Assembly: GCA_963932465.1 (NCBI GenBank)
Contig: OZ010795.1
Coordinates: forward strand, 476,336,806-476,400,805
DNA length: 64,000 nucleotides
Source of the DNA: Maratus speciosus
Taxonomy: Eukaryota; Arthropoda; Arachnida; Araneae; Salticidae
Direction of reading: 5' to 3'
The notes beneath the pieces were generated by a model that did no database searches, was not told the DNA's origin, and was given only the letters and a program-made list of their open reading frames with translations. The first letter of the stretch is position 1. Each line of letters starts with the position of its first letter. Both the position numbers and the translations under genes were made by a program. Positions 11,056-22,934 of this stretch are shown piece after piece.

Positions 11056-11934
11056 TATACGGGTACTAATTCAAATACATCTTTGATTGTGGATTTTCAT
11101 GTGTTATATTAAAAAGCAAAATCTACAAATATGTTTTATGTTTATGGTTTTTTTTAGATTATGAATTATAAAAACGTATAAATTATTGTACTGAAGTTAA
11201 AATATATTTGCTTCACTTAATAATCGTAGCAGAAATTCAGTTTCTCAGTTTCAATAAATAACCATAAGGGAAAAAAATACAAAAGTATCATACAATGATA
11301 ATCTTTAAAATTCACTTAACTTTGAAAGGAAATATCTCACACATGTTTTATTAGGTGTAATCTTAGTATAATCCGCTTGATGATTGTTATATTTGATGCT
11401 GTTTTTTTTATTTTTAAGTAAAAGCATTAAGTGGATTTTTTATAAACCTTTTCTAAAATCTTACTTCATATTTTCTCTGATTTTAACTAATCTCTCAACT
11501 CAAACGGCTGGATTATTTTTAAAACGAAAAATGTCTGTTCCTATTAGCGTATGCAAATGCGCTGTTAATATTTGTAGCTCACAAAACAAAACAAAGGATT
11601 AGAAATCATAAAATAAAAAAGCGCTTATTATCAGAATATGTTCTTAAAAATGAATAATAAATACTTTTCGGCGTCAGACATTCAATTTATTCATTATATT
11701 ATATCATTATATTTTATTATTAAAATGTCATAATGTGACAAAAAAGTCATTTTCAGTTATTATACAGCGCAAGATTAATTAGCCTTTCATTTAATTTATT
11801 TAATTAGGGTTTCGTTCATCTGACCTATATTACCCCTATTCGTCTATTTACCCTATTTACCCTATTCGTCTCACTTCTCTATCTGTCTGTCCGTCCATCA
11901 CAGAGCCCGTTCTCAGAAACTATATATGTTGGAT
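11056..11934. other. AT-rich stretch, nothing firm
   Basis: No gene was seen. A short TACCCTATT/ATTCGTCT repeat lies at about 11825-11870, just before the satellite begins. Confidence 0.5.
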
Positions 11935-12365
11935 ACTTGAAATTTTGCATTCTTATTGCTGAATACCAGGGAGCGCACTCTATCCATAACAAAACTGTTT
12001 CGGAAGGAAAGTCCATTAAACAACCTATCAGTAGATATGTTAAACAGATCGCCTTGTTAGATTGCCTAATTTTAACAAAATCGCGTTATGTTAGTTTCGT
12101 ATTCCACCGTCAGGGAGCGCACTGTATTCTTAAAAAAAACATGTGTCAACGAAACGCCTTTACGCAACCTTTCCGTAGATACATGGGTCGGGATGGTGGC
12201 GGTCTTAACAAAGAATTCTGTTAGTTCCAAATTCAACCACCAGGGAGCGCACTCTATTCATAACAAAACTGTGTCGAAAGAAAAGTCCGTTAAACGACCT
12301 ACCAGTAGATATGTTACTCGAGGTGGTGGCGGTCTTAAGCTAGAAATTAAGAAACTTGCTAAAAT

Positions 12366-13076
12366 TACTATTCGGAAATAGTGGTAACTAAAAATTTGAC
12401 ATTTTTATATTTAATAAGTAGTATATATCTGAGGAGTCCCTCAAGAAAGGGTATCTAAAAAGGTCATAAAAGCTAATTTTTTATAAAAGAAATCCAGCAC
12501 CCCTCCCCGTCTGCTAAAAAGGATCCAAAACGCACCTCATTGTCCATTACACATACAGATTCAGTAAATAATAATGCATTACCCCCTGAGACAATATTTT
12601 CTTCAACTCTTAAGGAAATACGTTGTTGGCATTGCTGCAATTGAATACCACTGCCTAATTTTTTTTCCAAAACGCACCTCATTGTCCATTACAAATCAGA
12701 TTAATAAACTAATAATTAATATATCAGCTGCTAATTAAGCTATCACGCACTGAAATTATTCTATAGCGTGCGAAGCTACTATAATGCGAGGTAACTGGGA
12801 TATTTAATCAAATGTATTTCCCGCCAAACAGATTAATTAAATAATAATTAATATCTCAGCTTCTAATTAACCAATCTCTTTGAACTGGGTATGTATGGAA
12901 TCTGCGACAGATTTCCCGCCCGGTTGTCAAAAAATTTTATCCAAAAATTTAATATTTAAAAAGTTTAAATTTCGTATTATATTATCTAGTATCCAAAACC
13001 GCAAAGCGCCATGATGTCTACAGCTGCTTCTCGGAAAAATGAAATCTCTTTTCATTGTCTTTTCAAATAAAGAAAT
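12366..13076 (+). repeat. Duplicated block D, copy 1 (about 710 bp)
   Basis: It follows a satellite monomer and runs from GACATTTTTATATTTAATAAG through CCAGCACCCCTCCCCG to CTACAGCTGCTTCTCGG. It is near-identical to 18225-18934, and its first part matches 16795-17165. Internally, CAAAACGCACCTCATTGTCC occurs twice (near 12526 and 12668), so the block has its own nested duplication. Confidence 0.8.
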
Positions 13077-13407
13077 TAAATTTTTATCGATCGATTTTTA
13101 GTGGATTTTCTGCGTTATACCCAACGGAGAAACATGAAATTTATACCAAATTGAAGTAGATTTTTTTTCGCGTGTTTCTACACCTTTTACGAATATATCG
13201 GACCATTAGATCGGGAGATCAGATTTCGCTTTTTAAATTTAGACTTCATTTTCATCATCTTGGTAACCGCTAGCCTCGACAGATATATCAGGGTTCAGGT
13301 TTTGTGAATCCTCCAATGGTAGTGCTCCGAAAGCTAGCCTCGGAAGAGGGTGCCATTGTAGTCAAAGAGGTGCTTTCGGATAAAAAAGATTCATTTTTCC
13401 TTCGACA

Positions 13408-13593
13408 ATGAGTCGTTAATTAGCTAATTGCGTCCGTAATTACGGCGGGATTTTCTCGAAACCGCAAACACCGGGTGTCCGAGAAAACGGCGGTGCGAAT
13501 CGACATATCATAAGACGCTCTGCGTGGCCCGGGAGCGAAGGAGTTCCGGTCACAAGGGCGAATGTTACACACATACATACAGACAGACAGACT
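13408..13593 (+). repeat. Retroelement-tail-like repeat, copy 1
   Basis: A less AT-rich block with GAGTCGTTAATTAGCTAATT, CGGCGGGATTTTCTCG, GCGTGGCCCGGGAGCGAAGG and an ACACATACATACAGACAGAC tail. Copies are at 13856-14037 and 20019-20209. The short ACAT/ACAG-type tail resembles the simple 3' tails of RTE-type LINEs and of SINEs mobilised by them. That link is inference; no coding part is present. Confidence 0.6.
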
Positions 13594-13595
13594 TT

Positions 13596-14060
13596 AAGCT
13601 TAGTTAACATGATTTTCAGTTCGGAAATTTTAATACCTTTAATTTAATGTGTATTATGTGGGGGGTATTAGCTTAAATTAAAAAGTTCAGTAAAAACGGT
13701 CATAACTTTATGGTCGTGCCTCGTATGTCTAAGCTTGTATGTTATTCAGTTCGGAATTTAATTTACCTTTATTTTAAGGTGTATGTTGAGGGGGTGCGTG
13801 GGAAATTTAATGATGTCGAGTCTCAGATTCAATTTTGAAAGGATTTTCCATCGATTATGAGTCGTTAATTAGCTAATTGCGTCCGTAATTACGGCGGGAT
13901 TTTCTCGAAACCGCAAACACCGGGTGTCCGAGAAAACGGCGGTGCGAATCGACATATCATAAGAAGCTCTGCGTGGCCCGGGAGCGAAGGAGTTCAGGTC
14001 ACAAGGGCGAATGTTACACACATACATACAGACAGACGTTTACGGACATTAATAGTAGTA
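13596..14060 (+). repeat. Segmental duplication, copy 1 (465 bp)
   Basis: From TTAGTTAACATGATTTTCAG to GTTTACGGACATTAATAGTA. It is near-identical to 19758-20222, about 6.16 kb downstream. It contains the second retroelement-tail-like copy (13856-14037). Together with block D, it shows that a multi-kilobase unit was duplicated and then rearranged. Confidence 0.8.
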
Positions 14061-14063
14061 GAG

Positions 14064-14540
14064 ACCGCTAGCTACGGTACCTTATAGCAGGCGTGGTGTG
14101 TATGCACTACAAAATCTTGTGAAATGGCAATCTCGTCCGAAAGAACCTCGAACCGGGTCCCCGTTGGCTACGGCACCGTATAGCAGTTGTGCTGCGCACG
14201 CCTGCAAAATCTTGTACAAAAGGCAATCTCGTTCGAACGAACCTAGACCCGGGTCCCCGCTGCCTAATGACTTTGGATTTTTCCCCTCGTGGACTTATTG
14301 TCCGTATACCTCACGGTAGGCTGTCCACGAGTGGGCGATTTCGGTCCCCGCTGCCTACGGCACCGTATAGCAGGCGTGCTACGCACGCACTGCAAACTCT
14401 TTAAAGAAAGCGTATCGCGGTCGAGCAAAAGTCGAACCGGGTTCCCGATGCCTTCGGCACCGTATTGCATGCGTGCAGCGCACGCACTGCAAGAAATTTT
14501 AAAAAAGTCTTTCGCTATAACGAAAGTCGAATGCCTAATT
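14064..14540 (+). repeat. GC-rich tandem repeat, about 4 units of about 100 bp
   Basis: Units begin GGCACCGTATAGCAGGCGTG or variants near 14076, 14170, 14358 and 14457 and include a CGCGCAC/GTGCGTAGC-type dyad, CTGCAAA and CGAACCGGGTCCCCG. The second unit carries about 85 extra bp (14265-14350). The GC content stands out sharply from the AT-rich surroundings. Overlapping open frames here result from the base composition. Confidence 0.7.
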
Positions 14541-16794
14541 TTAACAAAATCGCGTTATGTTAGTTCCGTATTCCACCACCTGGGAGCGCACTGTATTCTT
14601 AACAAAAACATATCTGGACGAAACGCGTTCACTCAACCTTTCAGTAGATACAAGGGTCGGGATGGTGGTGGTCTTAGCCAAGATTTCTGTTAGTTCCATT
14701 TTCCACCACCAGGGAGCGCACTCTATTCATAACAAAACTGCGTCGAAAGGAAAGTCCGTTAAACAACCTACCAGTAGATATGTTACTCGAGGTGGTGGCG
14801 GTCTTAAGCAAGAGTTTAAGATGTTTGCAGAAATTACTATTCGGAAATATTGGTAACTAAACTTTTGACATTTTTATATCCAATAAGTAGTATGTATATC
14901 AATGTGTTTTTAATTATCTTAAAGTTTCAAGCAGATCGCCTTGTTATATTTCCTGAATTTAACAAAATCGCGTTATGTTAGTTCCACATTCTACCACCAA
15001 GGAGCGCACACTATTCATAACAAAACTGTATCGGAAGGAAAGTCCGTTAAACAACCTATCAGTAGATATGTTACTCGAGGTGGTGGCGGTCTGAAGCAAG
15101 AATTTAAGATATTTGTAGAAATTACTATTCGGAAAAGGGGGTAACTAAACTTTTGACATTTTTTTATTTAATAAGTAGCATATATTTCAACGTGTTATGA
15201 ACTATCTTAAAGTTTCAAGCAGATCGCCTTGTTATATTTCCTAAATTTAACAAAATCGCGTTATGTTAGTTCCTCATTCCACCACCAGGGAGCGCACTGT
15301 ATTCTTAACAAAAACATATCTCAACGAAACGCCTTCACGCAACCTTTCCGTAGATACATGGGTCGGGATGGTGGCGGTCTTAACCAAGAATTCTGTTAGT
15401 TCCACATTCCACCACCAGGGAGCGCACTCTATTCATAACAAAACTGCGTCGAAAGGAAAGTCCTTTAAACAACCTACCAGTAGATATGATACTCGAGGTT
15501 TTGGCGGTCTTATGCAAGAATTTAAGATATTTGCACAAATTACTATTCGGAAATAGTGGTAACTTAACTTTTGACATTTTTACATTTAATAAGCAGCGTT
15601 TATCTGAAGTACCAGTAGATATGTTACTCGAGGACGTGGCGGTCTTAAGCAAGAATTTAAGATGTTTGCAGAAATTACTATTCGGAATAGTGGTAACTAA
15701 ACTTTTGTCATTTTTATATTCATTAAGTAGTATGTATATCAATGTGTTATGAACTATCTTAAAGTTTCAAGCAGATCGCCTTGTTATATTTCCTGAATTT
15801 AACAAAATCTCGTTATGTTAGTTCCACATTCTACCACCAGGGAGCGCACACTATTCATAACAAAACTGTATCGGAAGGAAAGTCGTTAAACAACCTATCA
15901 GTAGATATGTTACTCGAGGTGGTGGCGGTCTGAAGTAAGAATTTAAGATATTTGTAGAAATTACTATTCGGAAATAGTGGTAACTAAACTTTTGACATTT
16001 TTTTATTTAATAAGTAGCATATATCTCAACGTGTTATGAACTATCTTAAAGTTTCAAGCAGATCGCCTTGTTATATTTCCTATATTTAACTTAATCGCGT
16101 TATGTTAGTTCCACATTCCACCAACAGGGAGCGCACTGTATTCTTAACAAAAACATAACGAAACGCCTTCACGTAACCTTTCCGTAGATACATGGGTCGG
16201 GATGGTAGCGGTCTTAACCAAGAATTCTGTTAGTTCCACATTCCACCACCAGGGAGCGCACTCTATTCATAACAAAACTGCGTCGAAAGGAAAGTCCGTT
16301 AAACAACCTACCAGTAGATATGTTACTCGAGGTGGTGGCGGTCTTAAGCAAGAATTTAAGATATTTGCACAAATTACTATTCGGAAATAGTGGTAACTTA
16401 ACTTTTGACATTTTTACATTTAATAAGCAGCGTTTATCTGAAGACTTTGTCAGAAAACCGCACCTGAAACAGTCAAAAATGCAAAGGTAAAAAAACACAT
16501 CTTTAGAACCCCCCCCACCTTCCCGAAAATTTCACGCGCTCTTCTTTTATAAACTTGTTCGTATGTGTTATAAACTATCTTAAAGTTTCAAGGTGCCTTG
16601 TTAGACTTCCTTCTTTAAATGGAATCGCGGCCAGTTAGTTCCACATTCCACCACCAGGGAGCGCACTCTATTCATAACAAATGTGTATCCCAACGAAACT
16701 GCGTTAAAAAACATATCAGTGGATATGTTACTCGAGTTGGTGGCGGTCTTAAGCTAGAAATTAAGAAACTTGCTAAAATTACTGTTCGGAAATA

Positions 16795-17165
16795 GTGGTA
16801 ACTAAACTTTTGACATTTTTATATTTAATAAGTAGCATATATCTGAGGACTCCCTCAAGAAAGGGTATCTAAAAAGGTCATAAAAGCTAATTTTTTAATA
16901 AAGAAATCCAGCACCCCTCCCCGTCTGACTAAAAAGGATCCAAAACGCACCTCATTGTCCATTACACATACAGATTAAGTAAATAATAATGTATTACCGC
17001 CTGAGACAATATTTTCATCAACTCTTAAGGAAATACGTTGTTGGCATTGCTGCAATTGAATACCACTGCCTAAATTTTTTTCCAAAACGCACCTCATTAT
17101 CCACTACAAATCAGATTAATAAACTAATAATTAATATATCAGCTGCTAATTAAGCTATCACGTTA
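16795..17165 (+). repeat. Duplicated block D, truncated copy 2
   Basis: Matches the first part of 12366-13076, then jumps at about 17162 into a satellite monomer end (GTTACTCGAGGTGGTTGCGG). The junction is a direct deletion breakpoint between D and the array. Confidence 0.75.
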
Positions 17166-18224
17166 CTCGAGGTGGTTGCGGTCTTAAGCAAGAATTTAAG
17201 ATATTTGCACTAATTATTATTCGGAAATAGTGGTAACTAAACTTTTGACATTTTTATGCTTAGTAAGTAGCATATATCTCAATGTGTTATGAACTATCTT
17301 AAAGTCGCAAGCAGATCGCCTTGTTATATTTCCTAAATTTAACAAAATCGCGTTATGTTAGTTCCACATTCTACCACCAGGGAGCGCACTCTGTTCTTAA
17401 CAAAAACATGTCTGAACGAAACACCTTCACGCAACCTTTCCGTAGATACATGGGTCGGGAAGGTAGCGGTCTTAACCAAGAATTCTGTTAGTTCCACATT
17501 CCACCAACAGGGAGCGCACTCTATTCATAACAAAACTGTATCGGAAGGAAAGTCCGTTAAACAACCTATCAGTAGATATAAATGTGTTATGAACTGTCTT
17601 AAAGTTTCAAGCAGATCACCTTGTTATAATTCCTAAATTTAACAAAATCGCGTTATGTTAGTTCCACATTCTACCACCAGGGAGCGCACACTATTCATAA
17701 CAAAACTGTATCGGAAGGAAAGTCCGTTAAACAACCTATCAGTAGATATGTTACTCGAGGTGGTGGCGGTCTGAAGCAAGAATTTAAGATATTTGCACAA
17801 ATTACTATTCGGAAATAGTGGTAACTAAACTTTTGACGTTTTTTTATTTAATAAGTAGCATATATCTCAACGTGTTATGAACTATCTTAAAGTTTAAAGC
17901 AGATCGCCTTGTTATATTTCCTAATTTTAACAAAATCGCGTTATGTTAGTTCCGCATTCTACCACCAGGGAGCGCACTGTATTCTTAACCAAAACATATC
18001 TGAACGAAACGCCTTTACGCAACCTTTCCGTAGATACATGTGTCGGGATGGTGGCGTTCTTAAGAAAGAATTCTGTTAGTTCCACATTCCACCACCAGGG
18101 AGCGCACTCTATTCATAACAAAAGCGTATCTGAACGAAACTGTGTTAAAAAACCTATCAGTGGATATGTTACTCGAGTTGGTGGCGGTCTTAAGCTAGAA
18201 ATTAAGAAACTTGCTAAAATTACT

Positions 18225-18934
18225 ATTCGGAAATAGTGGTAACTAAAAATTTGACATTTTTATATTTAATAAGTAGCATATATCTGAGGACTCCCTCAAG
18301 AAAGGATATCTAAAAAGGTCATAAAAGCTAATTTTTTAAAAATGAAATCCAGCACCCCTCCCCGTGTGACTAAAAAGGATCCAAAACGCACCTCATTGTC
18401 CATTACACATACAGATTAAGTAAATAATAATGTATTACCCCCTGAGACAATATTTTCTTCAACTCTTAAGGAAATACGTTGTTGGCATTCCTGCAATTGA
18501 ATACCACTGCCTAAATTTTTTTCCAAAACGCACCTCATTGTCCACTACAAATCAGATTAATAAACTAATAATTAATATCTCAGCTGCTAATTAAGCTATC
18601 ACGCACTGAAATTATCCTATAGCGGGCGAAGCAACTGTAATGCGAGCTAACTGGGATATTTAATCAAATGTATTTCCCGCCAATCAGATTAATTAAATAA
18701 TAATTAATATCTCAGCTTCTAATTAACCAATCTCTTTGAACTGGGTATGTATGGAATCTGCGACAGATTTCCCGTCCGGTTGTCAAAAAATTTTATCCAA
18801 AAATTTAATATTTAAAAAGTTTAAATTTCGTATTTTATTATTCTGTATCCAAAACCGCAAAACGCCATGATGTCTACAGCTGCTTCTCGGAAAAATTAAA
18901 TCTCTTTTCATTGTCTTTTCAAATGAAGAAATTT
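18225..18934 (+). repeat. Duplicated block D, copy 3
   Basis: Near-identical to 12366-13076 in full length, with a few substitutions and small indels. Beyond 18934 the two copies diverge. Confidence 0.8.
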
Positions 18935-19114
18935 CCTTAAATATCTCGGCTCCTATTGGTCGGAGAGCTTAGATCTCGCGCCAAAAGTAGCTCCGAAACA
19001 CCCAAGCAAACTTTTCCCCGCGATTATTTTGCCGTCTTCCAATTTCCTCTAACTGTATTAGGGGCCCGGGTAGGGCCCCTTTAATATATTTTTCGTAGTA
19101 ATTTCAGCAATTAT

Positions 19115-19330
19115 GTTCAATTATTGGTTAAGACCGCCACCCTCCTGATCCCTGTATCTATGGAAAGGTTGTGTGAAGGAGTTTCGTTCAGATACGCTTT
19201 CGTTAAGATTAGAGTGCGCTCCCTGGTGGTGGAATATGGAACTAACATAACACGATATAGCTAAAATTAGGAAATCTAACAATGCAATCTGTTTGAAACT
19301 TTGAGATAGTTCATAACACTTAATAAAAAG
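19115..19330 (-). repeat. Inverted satellite monomer at the array edge
   Basis: The only satellite monomer in reverse orientation: its complement carries GCGCTCCCTGGTGGTGGAAT. It is followed at 19330-19375 by a short direct monomer fragment (TTTCCGTAGATACATGGGTC), so the array edge is a head-to-head junction. Confidence 0.8.
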
Positions 19331-19390
19331 AACTTTCCGTAGATACATGGGTCGGGAGGGTGGCGGTCCTAACCAATATTTTCAGAAATT

Positions 19391-19757
19391 TAGAAAAATG
19401 CTCCCCTAGGGGGGTGAAAAGGGGGAGGATGAGAACCGAAGATGCATAACTTGAATCAGCCTTCACAGACCTTTCCTATGATATATCACATGGCGGGTAA
19501 CAGATAAATACAGAAAAGTGGGGGGGGGAGAGAATTGGGGGGGATGGACACCGGAGATGCATAAACATAGTAGCAAGAGGGGGGAAGAGAAAGATGGGGA
19601 AAAACTGGGCTCGTGATGCCCAACAGTTTGATGAGAACTCTCTCAGAGGCGGAACTTCCTACTTATAGGAGCAAAAATCACCGAGTTATTGTCTTTTGAA
19701 AAAAAATGTTTGCAAAAATTTGCTTTTTTTGGCCATAACTTTCTGGAAAGACCTCGT
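19391..19757. other. G-rich, purine-biased spacer
   Basis: Short G tracts (for example 19522-19530) and GGGGGAGGA-like words dominate. I see no gene. The junction with the duplicated block is near 19758. Confidence 0.5.
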
Positions 19758-20222
19758 AAAGCTTAGTTAACATGATTTTCAGTTCGGAAATTTTAATACC
19801 TTTAATTTAATGTGTATTATGTGGGGGGTATTAGCTTAAATTAAAAAGTTCAATATAAACGGTCATAACTTTATGGTCGTGCCTCGTATGTCTAAGCTTG
19901 TATGTTATTCAGTTCGGAATTTAATTTACCTTTATTTTAAGGTGTATGTTGAGGAGGTGCGTGGGAAATTTAATGATGTCGAGTCTCAGATTCAATTTTG
20001 AAAGGATTTTCCATCGATTATGAGTCGTTAATTAGCTAATTGCGTCCGTAATTACGGCGGGATTTTCTCGAAACCGCAAACACCGGGTGTCCGAGAAAAC
20101 GGCGGTGCGAATCGAGATATCATAAGAAGCTCTGCGTGGCCCGGGAGCGAAGGAGTTCAGGTCACAAGGGCGAATGTTACACACATACATACAGACAGAC
20201 GTTTACGGACATTAATAGTAGT
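19758..20222 (+). repeat. Segmental duplication, copy 2
   Basis: Second copy of 13596-14060, including the retroelement-tail-like block at 20019-20209. The flanks differ completely from those of copy 1, so the borders are real breakpoints. Confidence 0.8.
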
Positions 20223-20654
20223 CACACGACAAAGCATAAAAATTTCAAAAAGGTTTTATATTTATCCCTCCGGTCTCCAACTTGTGTATTTTAAGCAATT
20301 TTTCTAAACCTCCCCCTTTTCACACGGGGCGCGCTTTTCTAACTTTTGCCGACACCCCTTTGACCACTTATTCATACTATTCACCATAGCCTTACATATT
20401 TTAGTTGTACTTTTTACCCCCAGGGCACGGCTATCTATCTCGGGTGCTATGGGCCCGATCCCCTTGACTAATATATTTACGGATAGGTTGTAAAATGGAG
20501 CTTCGTTCCGATACAGGTTTGTTTGCAATGGATTGCGTCCTCTGGTTGCTAAATGTAGAACTAACAGATTTTGCAAAAGAATAAAGCGTTTTGAAAGGAA
20601 TATTAATCGAAACCCTCTGTGAGATGTGTGATCACATATACCCACTTCCCTCAT
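20223..20654. other. No gene recognised
   Basis: A divergent inverted satellite-like piece may lie around 20480-20560 (TTCGTTCCGATAC, GTTGCTAAATGTAGAACTAAC). Otherwise nothing was seen. Confidence 0.4.
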
Positions 20655-21461
20655 AGCATGCATGGTCACAGTGACGTTACTGTGGTCACGTCACATCTGT
20701 GACCGAAATGCCATCACTCAGTGATGTCACATTGTGACTGAGATGTGAACTTCTTAGAAAACTTAAAAAAATTACAAAAATTCTTCAAAACATGTTGCTT
20801 ACTGTAAAATTTTATTTTACTGGCAATAAAAAAGAATTGTTATGTCACTGCATGTAACGTACGCCACTTCACACTCACAACACCCCCCCCACCATATTGT
20901 AAGTCACAGTGTGAGAAAAATATGAACTTCAAAAATCTTTGAAAATGAAGAGAAATGCTTTAAAAAGGCCCGAGTTAAAATGGCCCGAATTTTTTTTTTA
21001 CCGACCACTGGTATTCGAAACACTTTTGTGGCTTCAAACTAAAAAAAATTCTATTATAGTTAAGTCTGCAGCTTTTAATGAGCACGTAGAAAGAGTCTTC
21101 AGAGTTTAGTCATACATACATTTCTTGTTTTATAATTTGCATTCAAGTCATATTTTTTCCTGTTAGTGTACCTATTTTAAGTAACTATTTTTTTTTAAAA
21201 ATGTACTTCTTTCAGACTTTTAAAATAAAATTAGCGTTTTCCGAATTAAAAAAAAAAAAATACAAAATTTATGAAAAACCCATGATATAATTTATTATTC
21301 GTATTTCAAATTTGTGTTTTAGAGATATGACTCTAAAAAAAGTTATTTTACGAATTGTTTTATTCTACAGAAAATTAACATGAAAAGAATGACAGATTGA
21401 CAAAGAAATTTTTTTTATCCTCGATATTTATTTATATCTTTTTATTTTTTAGGAAGATATT

Positions 21462-21764
21462 TTGTATTTATTATATGTGAAACAATCTTTACTTAGAAAA
21501 AGGGAGGGGGGGGGGTTAAAACTGATAAAAAGAAAAGGTAAAACACATTGGAAAATTCTTCAAATACAAAAATTTAAATACAGACAGTCTCATAAAATGA
21601 TTGCACATGTAAGTTCTAAATCTGTTTATACAAAAGCAAATAAACGAACTCCTGCCCAAAATCGTCTGCCCACGATACCGCAGGGTAAACAGAGAACTTT
21701 TTGTTTTACCAGACGCGGTAAGTTACTAGTCTACAATGTAAGCTTTGGCGTGTGCTTTTTTTAA
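21462..21764 (+). CDS. Hypothetical ORF, possible exon ending at a splice donor
   Basis: A 100-codon frame, strongly basic through residues 12-80 (lysine- and arginine-rich, with KRTPAQNRLPTIPQGKQR). At 21717-21723 the sequence reads CGGTAAGTT, a consensus splice donor, so the real coding part may stop after FCFTRRG and the last codons would be intron. I do not recognise the protein. It could be an exon of the transposase of the surrounding candidate element, or chance. There is no poly-A signal or second exon that I can support. Confidence 0.2.
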   Translation: MYLLYVKQSLLRKREGGGLKLIKRKGKTHWKILQIQKFKYRQSHKMIAHVSSKSVYTKANKRTPAQNRLPTIPQGKQRTFCFTRRGKLLVYNVSFGVCFF

Positions 21765-22631
21765 TGGAAGAAAAAGACGTCTCCATTTTCGGATACACAC
21801 GGATATTAATAATTTATGGAGCTTAAAAAGTAAGTCTTATTTAATTTAAATTGTTTATTCCTGTTTTGTATATTTGGTGATGAGTTAAATAGTTTTATAT
21901 TATACCTATAGAAAGAGACTGATCTGGGATTGTTTTTCAGATTAGAAATTAACATTATACTGAATGGGAAATGTCGTTTTACATACTATAGTAGTAAAAC
22001 TTTTGAAAGGCTTTTTTTCATTGCTAATAATATTTTAAATTATTATTTAAAATCCTAAATCTTCATATCAATGTTTTCAGATTTAACATTTGCCAAAATT
22101 ATAAAATAATAGGAATTCCTTATAACCTATAGAGAGATTTTTGAGAAATTGTTAAATCTAATAATGCATTTAATTCATCTATTGTACTTTGTTGTTGTTT
22201 AATAGTACAATTATAAATACTAATTATTTAGTGTTTTTCATATTGGTATATTTATTTTTTTAAATTGTATGTAAGTACGTTTTTACTGTTCGTGATTTTA
22301 ATCAAACATTTAATTGTAGACATTTAGAATCAGTTATTAAATTTTCTTCGATTGTAAACTCATTTTCTACGTTTTCGATACACGTTCGATACTTCGCATT
22401 AAAAAATAAAATATGACATTTAAGCATTGAAATAAAGTGTTTTTCATGCCTGATAACAAGTTTACAGATTAAAATGCTTTAGTATACTTTTTAAAATTTG
22501 ATATTTATAATATTTATAAAAAAATATTTATAATTTATGATATTTATAAAAGTTGATACTGTACTGTTCATTAGCGATAATTGCTGGAAATGCATTTTTA
22601 ATTATAATGAAAATCAAATTTCAAAGTAAAA

Positions 22632-22677
22632 TTGCCTTTTAAGCAATTAATTTGAAATTTGATTTTCATTTGAAATA
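22632..22677 (+). repeat. Direct repeat of about 40 bp (partner 22961-23001)
   Basis: CTTTTAAGCAATTAATTTGA, TTGATTTTCATTTGAAAT occurs at both sites, flanking a segment of about 283 bp with a tRNA-like core. The left copy is also half of a palindrome (22606-22666). It may be a long target duplication or a local duplication. Confidence 0.7.
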
Positions 22678-22863
22678 TAGTATGCAAGGCGAATGGTTCT
22701 CTCTGGAAAAATTTCTAAGTATTTATATAGTTTGAATCTATGCTGGATTTAATTAAGTTTCGTTTTACCCCATGTTGGCGGCTCACGCTAAATATCCCAT
22801 CTTGTGCTGCGTTTGTAGCCTTGGTAACATGTACTAATAAGAAATTTTCCATGTTTGGTCTCG

Positions 22864-22934
22864 TTCCATGTGGTTTAGTAGGTAGAATGTCAGTGCGCTA
22901 CACTGATGGCCCGGATTCGAGTCCAGGCTTGGAA
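22864..22934 (+). tRNA. tRNA-like sequence, probably SINE head
   Basis: Folds as a 71-nt cloverleaf: acceptor TTCCATG/CTTGGAA with one mismatch, D-arm with TGGTTTAGTAGG (box A-like), a perfect 5-bp anticodon stem TCAGT/ACTGA around GCGCTAC, and a T-arm with GGATTCGAGTCC (box B-like). The base before the apparent anticodon is C instead of the usual U, and the T loop is one base long. It is more likely a tRNA-derived SINE or pseudogene than a working tRNA. Confidence 0.45.

Larger units (their letters stand above)
11935..19390 (+). repeat. Complex satellite array with GGGAGCGCAC monomers
   Basis: The core monomer carries a CCACCAGGGAGCGCACT block, an AACAAAA block and GTGGCGGTCTTAA. It occurs 17 times in direct orientation (near 11968, 12112, 12243, 14582, 14712, 15001, 15288, 15419, 15841, 16129, 16250, 16659, 17381, 17511, 17682, 17969 and 18100) and once inverted (19208). 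Copies often come as a pair 122-144 bp apart, followed by a spacer with GAACTATCTTAAAGTTTCAA and TCGCCTTGTTA. The pair plus spacer gives a higher-order unit of roughly 420-550 bp. Other duplicated blocks interrupt the array. It is non-coding. Confidence 0.85.

Noticed and set aside
11825..11870. ACCCTATT repeats as possible telomeric sequence
   Set aside because: Only a few irregular units, not an arthropod TTAGG-type array, and embedded in internal repeats.
12088..18236. Recurrent 90-100-codon frames in the satellite that look like a conserved protein family
   Set aside because: The two halves of each frame are the same DNA monomer read in two different reading frames, so the open frames follow from the repeat and not from coding constraint. 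Other copies are broken.
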